Source of the DNA: Candidatus Bathyarchaeota archaeon
Lineage (GTDB): Archaea; Thermoproteota; Bathyarchaeia; Bathyarchaeales; Bathycorpusculaceae
Direction of reading: 5' to 3'
DNA: 45,429 nt
NCBI GenBank assembly: GCA_023488905.1
Contig: JAMDCQ010000004.1
Coordinates: 1-45,429, forward strand
Shown: positions 32,803 to 41,800 of the stretch, one piece after another
Position numbering within the stretch: the first letter of the stretch is position 1
Layout of the letters: every line of letters begins with the position of its first letter
Position numbers and translations under genes: made by a program
Notes under the pieces: generated by a model
What the model saw: the letters and a program-made list of their open reading frames with translations, nothing else
What the model was told of the DNA's origin: nothing
Database searches by the model: none

Positions 32803-35430
32803 ATGAAAAAATCAAAATCTCTGGTAGCGATGTTTTTTTTGCTTGTTCTCACAATACCCATGATCGTACAGGTATCTCAAATAGCACCAGCGACAGCAGC
32901 AGAAGACATGCCAGTATACCTCAAAGTCTACGCTGAACCAAACGTAGTCGGTGTCGGCCAAATTGTCTACATCAGCCTCTTCTTTACAAAACCAATCCCC
33001 ATAGTCGGCGCAGCAGGAGGAGCCAGTCTCTACACGGGGCTAACCATCAACCTCATCAAGCCAGACGGATCCAACCAAACCTATGGGCCATACACAAGCG
33101 ACACCACAGGCGGCGTCGGCGGAATCGAATTCGTACCAGACACCGTAGGTAACTATACAGTTCAAGCATTCTACAAGGGGCAAATAATTAACGGTACAGT
33201 CTCTGGTAAAGTCTTTACCTACAACATACTCCCGACTCAAAGTGAAATTGCCACTTTCACCGTGCAAACAGAAGCAATCCCGGGCAATCTCGTTGTTCCG
33301 CTTCCAACTGAGTACTGGTCACGACCGATCTACGCCACTAACTATCAATGGGCGCAACTTGGTGGTAACTGGTGGGGCTTGGGAAAACCCTCCTTCACCG
33401 ACACCGGTGGATACGATGCACAGGGCAACAACTTTAATCCATACACCCAAGCGCCTAACTCACCACACATTATGTGGGTTAAGCCAACAGCGTTTGGTGG
33501 CCATGTCGGTTTACCCGTAAGCGCCGACCAAGAAAGCCAATATACCTCCACCTCAATCCTCTACCGACAATTCGAAACAGTTATTCTCAACGGCATCATA
33601 TACTACAAGCTCTACCCCAACACACCAACCACTGAAACCAGCACTGAAACACCTGGTTGGGCAGCAGTAGACCTCCGCACAGGCAAAACACTGTGGACCA
33701 AGAACACCAGCGATACTTTAGACTTCGCTTTTGTCATGCAGTTCCACACAGTGCAAGAATATGGCACGCAAGCATTCCTCGTCGGAAGCGCCAACAGTCC
33801 CCGACTGTTCGGTATTCCCCGCGCTGAAGGGTACACTTGGCAGCTATTCGATCCAATGACCGGATATTTCATTGCAAACATAACTAATGTGCCTGCGACA
33901 ACAGCCCCCGGATTAGTTGAAACCGAAGACGACAATGCACAAGGAGCAGTCTACATATACACGGTTAACGGTACCTATCCGAACCTAACTCTAACCATGT
34001 GGAATTCCACGCGATGCTTGCAGGGGCCAACAATGTCCTCTGTTATCCGTCCCTCTGGGAACATTAACTATACGCGAGGTTACCAATGGTCTGTTTCAAT
34101 ACCCTCAACCATCAACGGTGTAAACATCACTGACCTGACTAATACTCTGAAGAATCCAGCTCTAAGCATTGCAGCAAGGACAAACGAAGTTATCCTGCTA
34201 CGTGCTTACGGAGAAACTATGGATACTTTCGCAGCAGAATTCGGTGAGGGATCCGAAATTGAATGCGGCTTCAACGCTAAGACCGGTGAATTGATGTGGG
34301 GTCCAGTGAATAGAACCGTGCCAAAATACCACGAAGTAAGCGTTATAGCTGCAGGCAACGGCACTTACGTCGAGCAAGACAAAGACACAAACATCGCATA
34401 TGTCTACAATATGAAGACAGGCGCACAAATCGGAAGCCCAGTTCAACTCGTCGGCAACGCATTGAGCACCCTCTCAAGAGGCGGCGCCATCGCATACGAT
34501 AAATGCTACATCTGGGACTTCGGCGGCTACGTAAACGCCATCGACCTAAAAACCGGCAAACTCGCCTGGACCTATGAACCCCGACCCGCAGGATACAACA
34601 CCCCCTACGGAATCTATCCATTCTGGCACTTCGGCTCACACAGCATCGCAGACAGCAAACTTTTCCTCTCTGAAAGCCGCATGTACGACCCACCCCTATT
34701 CTCAGACGCACACAAAATCGTTCTCAACTGCACAGACGGCTCGCTAGTCTGGAAAGCCTTGGGCTTCTATGGCCGTGAACCAAGCGCCATCGCAGACGGC
34801 TACCTCGTAGCTTGGAACAGCTATGACGCTCAAATCTACACCTACGGCAAAGGCCCAACACAGATGACCGTTGATGCACCAAAAGCAGGCTTACAGTACG
34901 GGCAATCAGTAGTAATCAGCGGCACCATAACCGACATCTCCACAGGCACCACAGACGCCGACAGAAGCGCACGTTTCCCCAACGGAGTTGCAGCAGTCTC
35001 CGAGGGCAGCATGGAATCATGGATGGAATACATCTACATGCAGCAGCCTAAACCAACCAACGCCACAGGCGTCCCCATTGAACTGTTCGTTGTTGACGGG
35101 AACGGTAACTACCGCAGCATCGGCGCAGCCACAAGCACCGTCGAGGGCTACTTCAGCTACAACTGGGTACCAGACATCTCAGGACCATACATGGTATACG
35201 CGTCGTTCGCAGGCAGCGAATCCTACTGGCCATCCACCGCAGTAACCTCATTCGTAGTTGAAGGGGAACCTGAACCAACAACCGCACCCACACCGCAGCC
35301 TCAAACAATGTCAGAGCAGTACTTCCTACCCAGCGTCGCAGCAATAATCATCGTGATCATCATAATCGGCGCAATAATCTTGCTCATGCTACGAAGACTA
35401 CCACAGCTCTACTTTAACGACAAAAAGTAA
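32803..35430 (+). CDS. large secreted PQQ-like beta-propeller surface protein
   Basis: An 875-residue protein. It has a signal peptide (K-rich start, hydrophobic core, AATA before EDMP), an Ig-like domain (about 35-150), a propeller region with PQQ-type blades (DLRTGKTLWTKN, NAKTGELMWGP, DLKTGKLAWTYE), another Ig-like domain (about 690-815), a Pro/Thr linker and a membrane helix at about 843-865 followed by RRLPQ. It has many Asn-X-Ser/Thr sequons, consistent with N-glycosylation by the STT3 encoded here. A surface or S-layer-associated role is inferred. The strong promoter suggests abundance. Confidence 0.8.
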   Translation: MKKSKSLVAMFFLLVLTIPMIVQVSQIAPATAAEDMPVYLKVYAEPNVVGVGQIVYISLFFTKPIPIVGAAGGASLYTGLTINLIKPDGSNQTYGPYTSDTTGGVGGIEFVPDTVGNYTVQAFYKGQIINGTVSGKVFTYNILPTQSEIATFTVQTEAIPGNLVVPLPTEYWSRPIYATNYQWAQLGGNWWGLGKPSFTDTGGYDAQGNNFNPYTQAPNSPHIMWVKPTAFGGHVGLPVSADQESQYTSTSILYRQFETVILNGIIYYKLYPNTPTTETSTETPGWAAVDLRTGKTLWTKNTSDTLDFAFVMQFHTVQEYGTQAFLVGSANSPRLFGIPRAEGYTWQLFDPMTGYFIANITNVPATTAPGLVETEDDNAQGAVYIYTVNGTYPNLTLTMWNSTRCLQGPTMSSVIRPSGNINYTRGYQWSVSIPSTINGVNITDLTNTLKNPALSIAARTNEVILLRAYGETMDTFAAEFGEGSEIECGFNAKTGELMWGPVNRTVPKYHEVSVIAAGNGTYVEQDKDTNIAYVYNMKTGAQIGSPVQLVGNALSTLSRGGAIAYDKCYIWDFGGYVNAIDLKTGKLAWTYEPRPAGYNTPYGIYPFWHFGSHSIADSKLFLSESRMYDPPLFSDAHKIVLNCTDGSLVWKALGFYGREPSAIADGYLVAWNSYDAQIYTYGKGPTQMTVDAPKAGLQYGQSVVISGTITDISTGTTDADRSARFPNGVAAVSEGSMESWMEYIYMQQPKPTNATGVPIELFVVDGNGNYRSIGAATSTVEGYFSYNWVPDISGPYMVYASFAGSESYWPSTAVTSFVVEGEPEPTTAPTPQPQTMSEQYFLPSVAAIIIVIIIIGAIILLMLRRLPQLYFNDKK

Positions 35431-35440
35431 AAATCATTTC

Positions 35441-35463
35441 CCTTTTTCTTTTTTGTTTTTTAA
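35441..35463 (+). terminator. T-rich terminator after the PQQ-like surface gene
   Basis: CCCTTTTTCTTTTTTGTTTT and following T residues, 11 bp after the stop codon, between convergent genes. Confidence 0.55.
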
Positions 35464-35469
35464 GCGCAC

Positions 35470-36870
35470 CTACATCTTGGACATGATTCGCCACAGGTTA
35501 TAGTTTATGGCGGTTCGGGTCATGATTTTGCTGTACAGGTTGCCTTTGATGTAGCCTTTGACTGCTTGTCGCATGACGTAGCGGGGGCTGTAGAATTTGT
35601 TGTAGAAGCGTCTGCGCATCTCCGCGATTTCCTTGGCTGGCAGGTTGGGGTCTTCGTAGATGGGGTTCATGGTGTTGTAGGTTTTCCAATCCTGCGACAT
35701 CGACCACCCATTCTTCACCACGATTTCGCGGAGGTGTGTTCCGGGGTATGGTGTGGCGTGGCAGAGCCAAACATCGTCGGGTTGGATTTTGGCGGCGAAG
35801 TCAAGTGTTTCCTGCAGGGTTTCTTTGGTTTCGCCTGGATATCCCAAGATGACTGAGACGGTGACAAACATCCCCGCGTCTTTTGCCCATTTTATTGCGT
35901 TCTCGATTTGCTCGTTAGTGACACCTTTCTTGAGCACGGCACGAAGGCTGCTGCAGCCTGATTCGACGCCGAACATGGTTTCGTCGCAATGCGCCTTCGC
36001 CATCTTATAGAGAACTTCTTTGGTGACGACGTCGGCGCGTGTACCGCAACCCCAGTGCAGCTTCAATTTGCGTTCGATCATGCCGTCGCAGATTGCCATG
36101 GCTCTTTTGCGCTCAAACGTGAAAGTGTCATCTTGGAATGCGACGCCTTCTGCGCCGAACTCGTTTTGTAGCCATTCTAATTCGTCGAGGACGTTTTTTG
36201 GGCTGCGTGCACGGAACCGTTGACCAAACATCTGAGATGCTACACAGAAACTGCATGCGTAGGGGCAGCCTCTGCTGGTTATGATTGGAAGCAGTTTGCG
36301 TTTGGAAACGTAGTATTTTTCGATGGGTAAAAACTTGTAGGCTGGCAGCGGTAACGCATCAAGGTCCGCTATGAAGGGGCGGTCTGCTGTCCGAATGATT
36401 TCGCCGTTTTTGCGGAAGCTTATGCCTTTGATGTCGCCGAGTTTCATTCCAGTTTCGGGCTGTTTAGCGAGTTCAAGCAGTGTCTCTTCGCCTTCACCCC
36501 GCACGATCACATCAACAGTTTTTTCGGTGGTGAGGACTTCGGTGTCTGAGAATGTTGCGTGTGGGCCGCCCATGACCATGCGGGCGTCTGGGCAGACTTC
36601 CCGCGCTACTTGCGCGCACTTAAACGCGGATTCAATGGTGGGTGTCATTGAGCCTGTGCCGATCAGTGCTGGCTGGAACGCTGACAGTTCTGCTTTGAGT
36701 TTGTTGTGGTCGTAGTGGTTGACGGGGCAGTCGATGATTTTTACTTCAAACCCGTTCTGGTCCAGCACAGCCGCCATGTAGGCTAAGCCGAGCGGCGGGA
36801 ACTGTGGGTGATGACCGATGTCTACTGGGAGGGGTGGATTGACGAGGGCTACTTTCTTGTTAGACGCCAT
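35470..36870 (-). CDS. B12-binding-domain radical SAM protein
   Basis: A 466-residue enzyme. Residues 1-135 resemble a cobalamin-binding Rossmann domain (PPLGLAYMAAVLDQNGFEVKIIDC, VVMGGPHATF-like) but without an obvious DxHxxG base-off motif. The radical SAM motif is SRGCPYACSFC (C202, C206, C209). The C-terminal third carries the ILGYPGETKETL stretch and ends with a basic tail. Relatives modify tetrapyrroles, hopanoids, lipids or tRNA. The substrate is unknown. It is a single gene between two surface-protein genes. Confidence 0.85.
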   Translation of the reverse strand: MASNKKVALVNPPLPVDIGHHPQFPPLGLAYMAAVLDQNGFEVKIIDCPVNHYDHNKLKAELSAFQPALIGTGSMTPTIESAFKCAQVAREVCPDARMVMGGPHATFSDTEVLTTEKTVDVIVRGEGEETLLELAKQPETGMKLGDIKGISFRKNGEIIRTADRPFIADLDALPLPAYKFLPIEKYYVSKRKLLPIITSRGCPYACSFCVASQMFGQRFRARSPKNVLDELEWLQNEFGAEGVAFQDDTFTFERKRAMAICDGMIERKLKLHWGCGTRADVVTKEVLYKMAKAHCDETMFGVESGCSSLRAVLKKGVTNEQIENAIKWAKDAGMFVTVSVILGYPGETKETLQETLDFAAKIQPDDVWLCHATPYPGTHLREIVVKNGWSMSQDWKTYNTMNPIYEDPNLPAKEIAEMRRRFYNKFYSPRYVMRQAVKGYIKGNLYSKIMTRTAINYNLWRIMSKM

Positions 36871-36983
36871 AACATGTTCACGTGTGTGCTGGAGTGTTAT
36901 GGATGCTTATTGAATCGATTTGGATATAGCTTACGCATAGGGGCTTGGGAATTTGAAGGTTTTCTCCATTTGCAGGTTCTGCG

Positions 36984-39206
36984 TTAAGGGTGGCATTTGT
37001 TTCTCCTAAGCCAGATAAGTCCCGCTATGACACCAATCAGCGAAACAGCAATCACTACTCGGGCAACTAGCCCAACGGGAAAATTGCCTGAACCATCCCC
37101 CTCTGGCGCAGAGCCAAACGCATAAACCATGTGGTCGTAGGAGCCAACGTAAATTATGCCGTTTGCTACAGCGGGCGAGGAAACGACTTTGTCTTCTGTT
37201 TGGTAGCTCCATTTGAGACTGCCTGTTTGGGAGTTGAGCGCGTAGAATTTTGCGTCGTAGGAACCGAAAAGCAAGGTGCCGCCAGCGATGGCAGGCGAAG
37301 AAGCAACAGGTTCTTGTGTCGTGTAAGCCCAAGCTTCCGAACCATCAGAGGCGTGCAAAGCGTAAAGCTTGTTGTCGTCGGAACCCACATAAACCAAACC
37401 GTTAGCTACAGCTGGAGAAGAAGACACAGCCCCGCCTGTCGCGAAGCTCCAAATTAAGGAGCTATCTGCCGCTTTTATCGCGTAGACGTTGCGGTCATAG
37501 GAACCAACATACACAACGCCATCCACAACGGCAGGCGAAGAAACCACATGCCCACCCGTCTCGAACTTCCACAGCAAGCCCCCGTCTGTAGCGTCCAAGG
37601 CGTAGACGTAGCCGTCGTTTGAACCAAAAAACACTTTGCCATCAACTATGGCGGCGGAGGACACCACAATCTGGTCGCCAGTCGTATATTTCCACAACAG
37701 GGCACCGTTTGAGGCGTTGAGGGCGTAAAAAACGAAGTCTTCGGAACCCACATACACCACGCCGTTGTAGACTGTGGGGGAAGAAACCACCGCGTAACCT
37801 GTTTGGTAACTCCACCTCAAAGCGCCTGTTTGTGCGTCGAGCGCGTAGAATTTGCCGTTGTAAGAACCCACGTAAACCGCGCCATCAGCAACTGCAGGGC
37901 TGGAAAACATAACCATATCGCCCGTATCGTAACTCCAAACCACTGTGTTATGGAGCTCCCAGTCGTAACCCACCATCCCCGTGTAAGCGTCCAAAGCGTA
38001 AACTTTGCCGTCATGCGAACCCACATAAACCCGCCCATCCGCCACCGTAGGCGAAGAGTCAATGTTGCCGCCAGTCGAAAAACTCCACATCAAAACACCC
38101 AACTCCGCGCTAAAAGCGTAGAATCTGCCATCCCAAGACCCAACATAAACCATACCCCCTGCCACTGCTGGGCAAGAAATGACGAGGTCGCCTGTGGTGT
38201 AACTCCACTTAGGCAACCCCGTTGACGCGTTAAGAGCGTAGAGCCGATTATCGTTTGCTCCCACGTAAACGACGCCGTCTGTAACGGTTGGCGAGGACGC
38301 GACACCTGCACCAGCCTCAAAAGCCCAAACCTGCCTGCCATCCGACGCGTTGAGGGCATAAACTCGGCCGTCCAGTGAACCCACATAGACCAAGCCATCA
38401 GCTACTTGGGGCGAAGAGTAAACGTCGCCGCCCGTTTGGAAAATCCATTTCAATGAGCCATCTGCCGCATCAAGTGCGTAGACATTGTTGTCTGATGAGC
38501 CCACGTATACCGTTCCGTTGGCGACTGCTGGAACTGAAACAATTTGGTCCCCTGTGGTGTAGCTCCAAACGAGTGTGCCGTCGGCTGCGTTTAAGCAGTA
38601 GAGCTTCTTATCTAAAGAGCCCACGTACACCAAGCCTTCGCTGACGACGGTGGCGGAGAGCATGATTTTGTCGCCTGTCTGGTAACTCCACAACAACTCG
38701 CCCGTAGCAACCTTTAGCGCATAGACTTTGCTGTCCTCTGAGCCAAAATACACTACCCCGTCAACGATGGCTGGGTCGGAGTCCACGTAGTAGCCTGTCG
38801 AATAATTCCAAAGCTTCCGTCCTGTGGCTGCGTCGAGGGCGTAGAGGTTGAAATCCTCAGAGCCCACGCAGACGATGCCGCCTGATACGGCGGGTTTAGA
38901 AATCACTATACTGCCCGTCTCATAATTCCAGATTACCCTGCCTGTTGCCGCATCGAAAGCGTACACGTTATGATCGTAGGAACCAATGTAAACCACGCCA
39001 TCGACGACGGTGGGGGAACCTACTTGGCCGCCAGTGTTAAACTTCCAGAGAGTCTGGTTAGTTTGGGGTGCTTGTGAGGTGGTGACGCCATCGTGTGCAA
39101 GGTTGCCGCGAAACATCGGCCAATCATGCGGCTGATCAGCTAAGGTAACGCTTGAAACCAAAAACAGCGCCGTCAACACGAGGCAGGCGATTGCTCTTCT
39201 ATACAT
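36984..39206 (-). CDS. secreted PQQ beta-propeller protein with 16 blades
   Basis: A 740-residue protein. A signal peptide (residues 1-24) precedes a repeat domain of 16 units of about 40 residues, each like SSPTVADGRVYVGSHDGKVY followed by ALDAxTG and WSYxTG. Sixteen blades fit two tandem eight-bladed propellers. Blade 9 has a ten-residue insertion (YDWELHNTVV). A membrane helix (residues about 712-734) and a RRNKCHP tail end it. Repeat units are similar at the DNA level too. No PQQ-dehydrogenase catalytic residues are evident, so a binding or surface-adhesion role is inferred. Confidence 0.85.
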   Translation of the reverse strand: MYRRAIACLVLTALFLVSSVTLADQPHDWPMFRGNLAHDGVTTSQAPQTNQTLWKFNTGGQVGSPTVVDGVVYIGSYDHNVYAFDAATGRVIWNYETGSIVISKPAVSGGIVCVGSEDFNLYALDAATGRKLWNYSTGYYVDSDPAIVDGVVYFGSEDSKVYALKVATGELLWSYQTGDKIMLSATVVSEGLVYVGSLDKKLYCLNAADGTLVWSYTTGDQIVSVPAVANGTVYVGSSDNNVYALDAADGSLKWIFQTGGDVYSSPQVADGLVYVGSLDGRVYALNASDGRQVWAFEAGAGVASSPTVTDGVVYVGANDNRLYALNASTGLPKWSYTTGDLVISCPAVAGGMVYVGSWDGRFYAFSAELGVLMWSFSTGGNIDSSPTVADGRVYVGSHDGKVYALDAYTGMVGYDWELHNTVVWSYDTGDMVMFSSPAVADGAVYVGSYNGKFYALDAQTGALRWSYQTGYAVVSSPTVYNGVVYVGSEDFVFYALNASNGALLWKYTTGDQIVVSSAAIVDGKVFFGSNDGYVYALDATDGGLLWKFETGGHVVSSPAVVDGVVYVGSYDRNVYAIKAADSSLIWSFATGGAVSSSPAVANGLVYVGSDDNKLYALHASDGSEAWAYTTQEPVASSPAIAGGTLLFGSYDAKFYALNSQTGSLKWSYQTEDKVVSSPAVANGIIYVGSYDHMVYAFGSAPEGDGSGNFPVGLVARVVIAVSLIGVIAGLIWLRRNKCHP

Positions 39207-39631
39207 TTATGCTCTATTATTCATGAATGTTATTGCTAAAGATGTTTTCGATAAAAACTGAAAAACTGTTTTGGAAATGTTTGGGCTGTTTTGTTTTTGT
39301 TTGTCTCAGGTTAGTCTGATTTGTAAGAAAGCTTTTAAAAAATCAAAATGATATATTTTCTTAGGAATATATTTGGACGATAATCAAGAAAAAAGGCTTT
39401 GTTCGGTATGTTTTTTCTATCACCGGGCACAGCTTTGGTTTCTTTGTCGATCTTTGTGTTTTTCTATAACCCTCATGGCTGGTTTCTAATCTGGCCTTTT
39501 CATGTACTCGGGTTGATAATTGGGACTCTTTTAATTTATTTTTATATCTATGCTTGGAGGAAAAGATTTTTGTTTTTAATTCCAAGAATCTGTAATTGAT
39601 GAATAAACGGATACCATAACGCTAAAAATGG
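39207..39631. other. AT-rich boundary of the accessory island
   Basis: Apart from a possible small membrane peptide at 39399-39599, the 425 bp hold only promoter-like runs (a TATATTTT near 39352-39359 on the plus strand, TTTTTTAAAA near 39331-39340). Base composition shifts from here to about 43.0 kb. Confidence 0.4.
39399..39599 (+). CDS. possible small membrane protein
   Basis: A 66-residue frame (TTG at 39399, or ATG at 39408). It has two hydrophobic stretches, GTALVSLSIFVFFY and FHVLGLIIGTLLIYFYIYAW, and a basic tail. A TATA-like run lies about 45 bp upstream. No family is recognised, and the hydrophobicity may only reflect AT-rich DNA, so this call is tentative. Confidence 0.35.
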   Translation: MFGMFFLSPGTALVSLSIFVFFYNPHGWFLIWPFHVLGLIIGTLLIYFYIYAWRKRFLFLIPRICN

Positions 39632-39895
39632 CTAATTCTTTCCTTCTTGTTCGAGCCTTTTTTCTAACATTTGAATTCTCCCTTCAAGCTGCGAGATCGT
39701 AGCTGAAAGAAAGAACATTGCTAAGCCCATTCCGAAGATAAATGAACTTGCTATCACTGCTCGTGTTTCATCCCAAAGCGAACCTCTAAACGGTTCACCT
39801 ACAAAATATGCTAATACCCCAACAACCATAACAATAATGCCGTCTAATGTCAAAAAACTTGCCCGAGGTCTGTATTTTTCAATCATATTCAGCAC
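39632..39895 (-). CDS. small two-TM protein with C-terminal coiled coil
   Basis: An 87-residue protein. Two membrane helices (about 15-33 and 48-66) are joined by a short loop (EPFRGSLWDETRA). The C terminus (SQLEGRIQMLEKRLEQEG) is a short amphipathic, coiled-coil-like helix. Function unknown. Confidence 0.6.
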   Translation of the reverse strand: MLNMIEKYRPRASFLTLDGIIVMVVGVLAYFVGEPFRGSLWDETRAVIASSFIFGMGLAMFFLSATISQLEGRIQMLEKRLEQEGKN

Positions 39896-39971
39896 TGATT
39901 TCCATTTTGTTTGAAATGCAATATGACTTTATGCAGATACATGTTTTTCTGTGTTGCTTGTGGCAGTCTCT

Positions 39972-40421
39972 TCAGCCTTTGTGGAATACTGAGGTGAACA
40001 TCATCCGCGCGACCGTGCCGTCTTTGCCTGTTACCCAGACCTCGTCAACCAACTCCACCGCTTTATCGACGTGGCGTTCGTCTACGCCGAAGGGGAAAAT
40101 AATGACAAGATAACTGTTAGTAGGTAAAGAGTTGCGTAGCTGCTCAATCCGCTTACGCAGTTGTCCCATTTTGGGGTTTGATGTGCATTCTACGCCTACC
40201 ATGCTCTCAGCGTCCTTCGCCAAAACATCAATGTGAAATGTTTTTCCGCCAAGATCGGACGATACCTCAAACCCCATCTCCCGATAACCACGATCACACC
40301 AGAGCTTCAACGCCGCAGCAACCTTCAACCCCTCAACAACAGCAGAACCCTTGCGCGTATGCCCCTCGTAATTTTCCCTGAGCTCCTCAGGCAACCTATC
40401 AGCGACATCATTAACTGCCAT
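39972..40421 (-). CDS. PD-(D/E)XK-like nuclease-fold protein
   Basis: A 149-residue protein. The central part, LGGKTFHIDVLAKDAESMV followed by GVECTSNPK, looks like the Asp - beta-hairpin - Glu core of PD-(D/E)XK nucleases. The Lys of E-x-K is Thr here, although a Lys follows three residues later. It overlaps by 11 bp the RHH gene that precedes it on the same strand, the way many toxin-antitoxin or nuclease-regulator pairs are organised. It lies in the AT-rich island next to a restriction-modification system. Activity is uncertain. Confidence 0.6.
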   Translation of the reverse strand: MAVNDVADRLPEELRENYEGHTRKGSAVVEGLKVAAALKLWCDRGYREMGFEVSSDLGGKTFHIDVLAKDAESMVGVECTSNPKMGQLRKRIEQLRNSLPTNSYLVIIFPFGVDERHVDKAVELVDEVWVTGKDGTVARMMFTSVFHKG

Positions 40422-40590
40422 TTGTGGTAGTCTCCATCGGATCGACGTTGAGATGTCGAGCCTTTTCGTTAACTAAAACTCTAACGAGTTCAGCATCGCT
40501 TTGAACGTCATAGTACTTTTTGAGCGCATTAACTTTCTTAAGCAAATCAGCCTCAAATCCGAGTTTAACTATTTCTCTTTTTTCAACCAT
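40411..40590 (-). CDS. ribbon-helix-helix-like protein
   Basis: A 59-residue protein from the ATG at 40590; a GTG nine bases upstream is the alternative. The layout, EIVKLGFEADLLKKVNALKK then YYDVQSDAELVRVLVNEKAR, fits a beta-strand plus two helices of the MetJ/Arc type. The sequence resembles the divergently encoded 56-residue protein at 40742 (same helix spacing). It overlaps the nuclease-like gene, so it may be its regulator or antitoxin. Confidence 0.65.
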   Translation of the reverse strand: MVEKREIVKLGFEADLLKKVNALKKYYDVQSDAELVRVLVNEKARHLNVDPMETTTNGS

Positions 40591-40598
40591 GCAAATCA

Positions 40599-40657
40599 CT
40601 TAAATTAAATTTGTTTTCAATTAATTTAATTTTAAATAACTTAATTTAAATATATTG
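40599..40657. promoter_or_regulatory. AT-rich palindromic operator candidate between divergent RHH genes
   Basis: Repeats of TTAATTTAA and TTAAATTAA on both strands (for example TTAAATTAAATTTG, and TAACTTAATTTAAAT) lie directly upstream of the minus-strand RHH start. RHH proteins bind tandem palindromes of this kind, so autoregulation is a fair guess. Confidence 0.4.
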
Positions 40658-40741
40658 CACAGGTTCATGTATGAAGCAGTGAGATAACAGCAAGATTTAT
40701 ATTCATTTTAACATAAAAACTGTTAATCAGAGTGAAAATAA

Positions 40742-40912
40742 ATGGGCAGAGAAAGAAAAGGACCACCATCAGCAACAGTAGTATTTGAGGGCGAGCTTGA
40801 AAAGAGAGTAGATGCCCTAAGAACTCACTATGGCATAAAAAACTACACAGAACTGATAAGAATGCTCATCACAACAAGATACGATGAACTAAGAAAAACA
40901 GGGGAAATTTAA
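40742..40912 (+). CDS. 56-residue ribbon-helix-helix-like protein
   Basis: An open frame from an ATG at 40742 to the TAA at 40910-40912. The product begins MGRERKGPPSATVVFEGELE. The strand ATVVFEGEL is followed by two helices, KRVDALRTHYGIKN and YTELIRMLITTRYDELRK. It is similar in pattern to the divergent protein at 40411-40590. A TATA-like TTTATATTC lies at 40696-40704. Probably a paralogous DNA-binding regulator. Confidence 0.7.
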   Translation: MGRERKGPPSATVVFEGELEKRVDALRTHYGIKNYTELIRMLITTRYDELRKTGEI

Positions 40913-41200
40913 AAACGAATGCTACCTGACTAACTTATAGCGCATTTGCGAAGTTAGAATAGTTTTTGAAGGCGAACTCATCCCAGAACTACTAAAAAAC
41001 AGCATAGCCAAAATATCAGTCTACTAGAATAAGAAATTTAAATACAACTTTCTTCTGTTTTAGGAAGCGGTTGAATAAAGCGATTCCCTATGTATGATTA
41101 CCTCTCCAAGTTTCAGGGTGAAGCGTAGATAAATATTGTGTCAAGACAAGCGCAAACAACCTGCTACACTAAACGCCAAAACTAAAGAAGTTTGGAACGA
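40913..41200. other. gap with a degenerate RHH remnant and an orphan TATA box
   Basis: An open stretch at about 40944-41027 reads RIVFEGELIPELLKNS and ends SVY, with no start codon. It matches the VVFEGELEKRV start of the RHH protein just upstream, so it may be a broken paralogue. A TATA-like AAATTTAAATAC at 41034-41045 has no gene after it on that strand; a short RNA antisense to the restriction gene end is possible. Confidence 0.35.
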
Positions 41201-41800
41201 CTATTTTTTCCACTCAATGTGACCATTTACATTATTTTTATCGTATACCTCAAGGATTTGCCTGCAAAAATCCGCAAGCGGTTTGTCGTTGTTTGCTTTC
41301 GCGGCTTCATACAAGCGTATAAAGAAGCGCTTTCCAGACTCGGTTTGTTTGTAATTCTTCTTTTGAAAGTTATGTTGTGCGCAAAGTGTTTCGCCGTTCT
41401 TTATAGTAGCCCTTCCGCCTTGGTCCTTAGGCTTGATATGGTCTATTTGTAACTCAACGCCGTTTTCACGTCCACGACCACAAACAACGCAACGATAATT
41501 ATCTCTCTTCAGTATTTCCTGTTTTTGTGCTTCTGTGAAATCCTCTAATTCTCTATTTTTCACAAAATCAGGGTCATATCGGTAAATCCCTTTTGCGACC
41601 TTAATAAGTAAACCATCTTGAGATAATCTTCTTATGCCTCTATCAGGGTCTCTAAAAACTTTACCAGTTCGTCTCAGCCATTCTTTTGTTGCCCAATCGA
41701 CAATTTCGGGATGACTTATGTTTCTTTTTTGATTTTTCTTGAAATATTCAAGCAATAGATTAAGTTGAGACTGGTTGTTTTCTTCAATGTTATTATTCAA
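41201..41800 (-). CDS. HNH type II restriction endonuclease
   Basis: A 199-residue protein. The N-terminal about 80 residues look like a winged-helix DNA-binding domain (SHPEIVDWATKEWLRRTG, then IYRYDPDFV). The C-terminal HNH domain has CVVCGRGRENGVELQIDHIKPKD (C104, C107, D120, H121) and ETLCAQHNFQKKNY (C140, H143, N144), a zinc-stabilised beta-beta-metal nuclease. It starts 8 bp inside the end of the methyltransferase gene, so the two form a restriction-modification operon. The recognition site is unknown. Confidence 0.87.
   Translation of the reverse strand: MNNNIEENNQSQLNLLLEYFKKNQKRNISHPEIVDWATKEWLRRTGKVFRDPDRGIRRLSQDGLLIKVAKGIYRYDPDFVKNRELEDFTEAQKQEILKRDNYRCVVCGRGRENGVELQIDHIKPKDQGGRATIKNGETLCAQHNFQKKNYKQTESGKRFFIRLYEAAKANNDKPLADFCRQILEVYDKNNVNGHIEWKK

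Noticed and set aside
37803-38225. Long open frames antisense to the 16-blade protein
   Set aside because: They are a by-product of the repeated codon pattern of the real gene, with no motif of their own.
36984-39206. CRISPR-like periodicity
   Set aside because: The period of about 120 bp comes from repeated protein blades in a continuous reading frame, not from short repeats and unique spacers.
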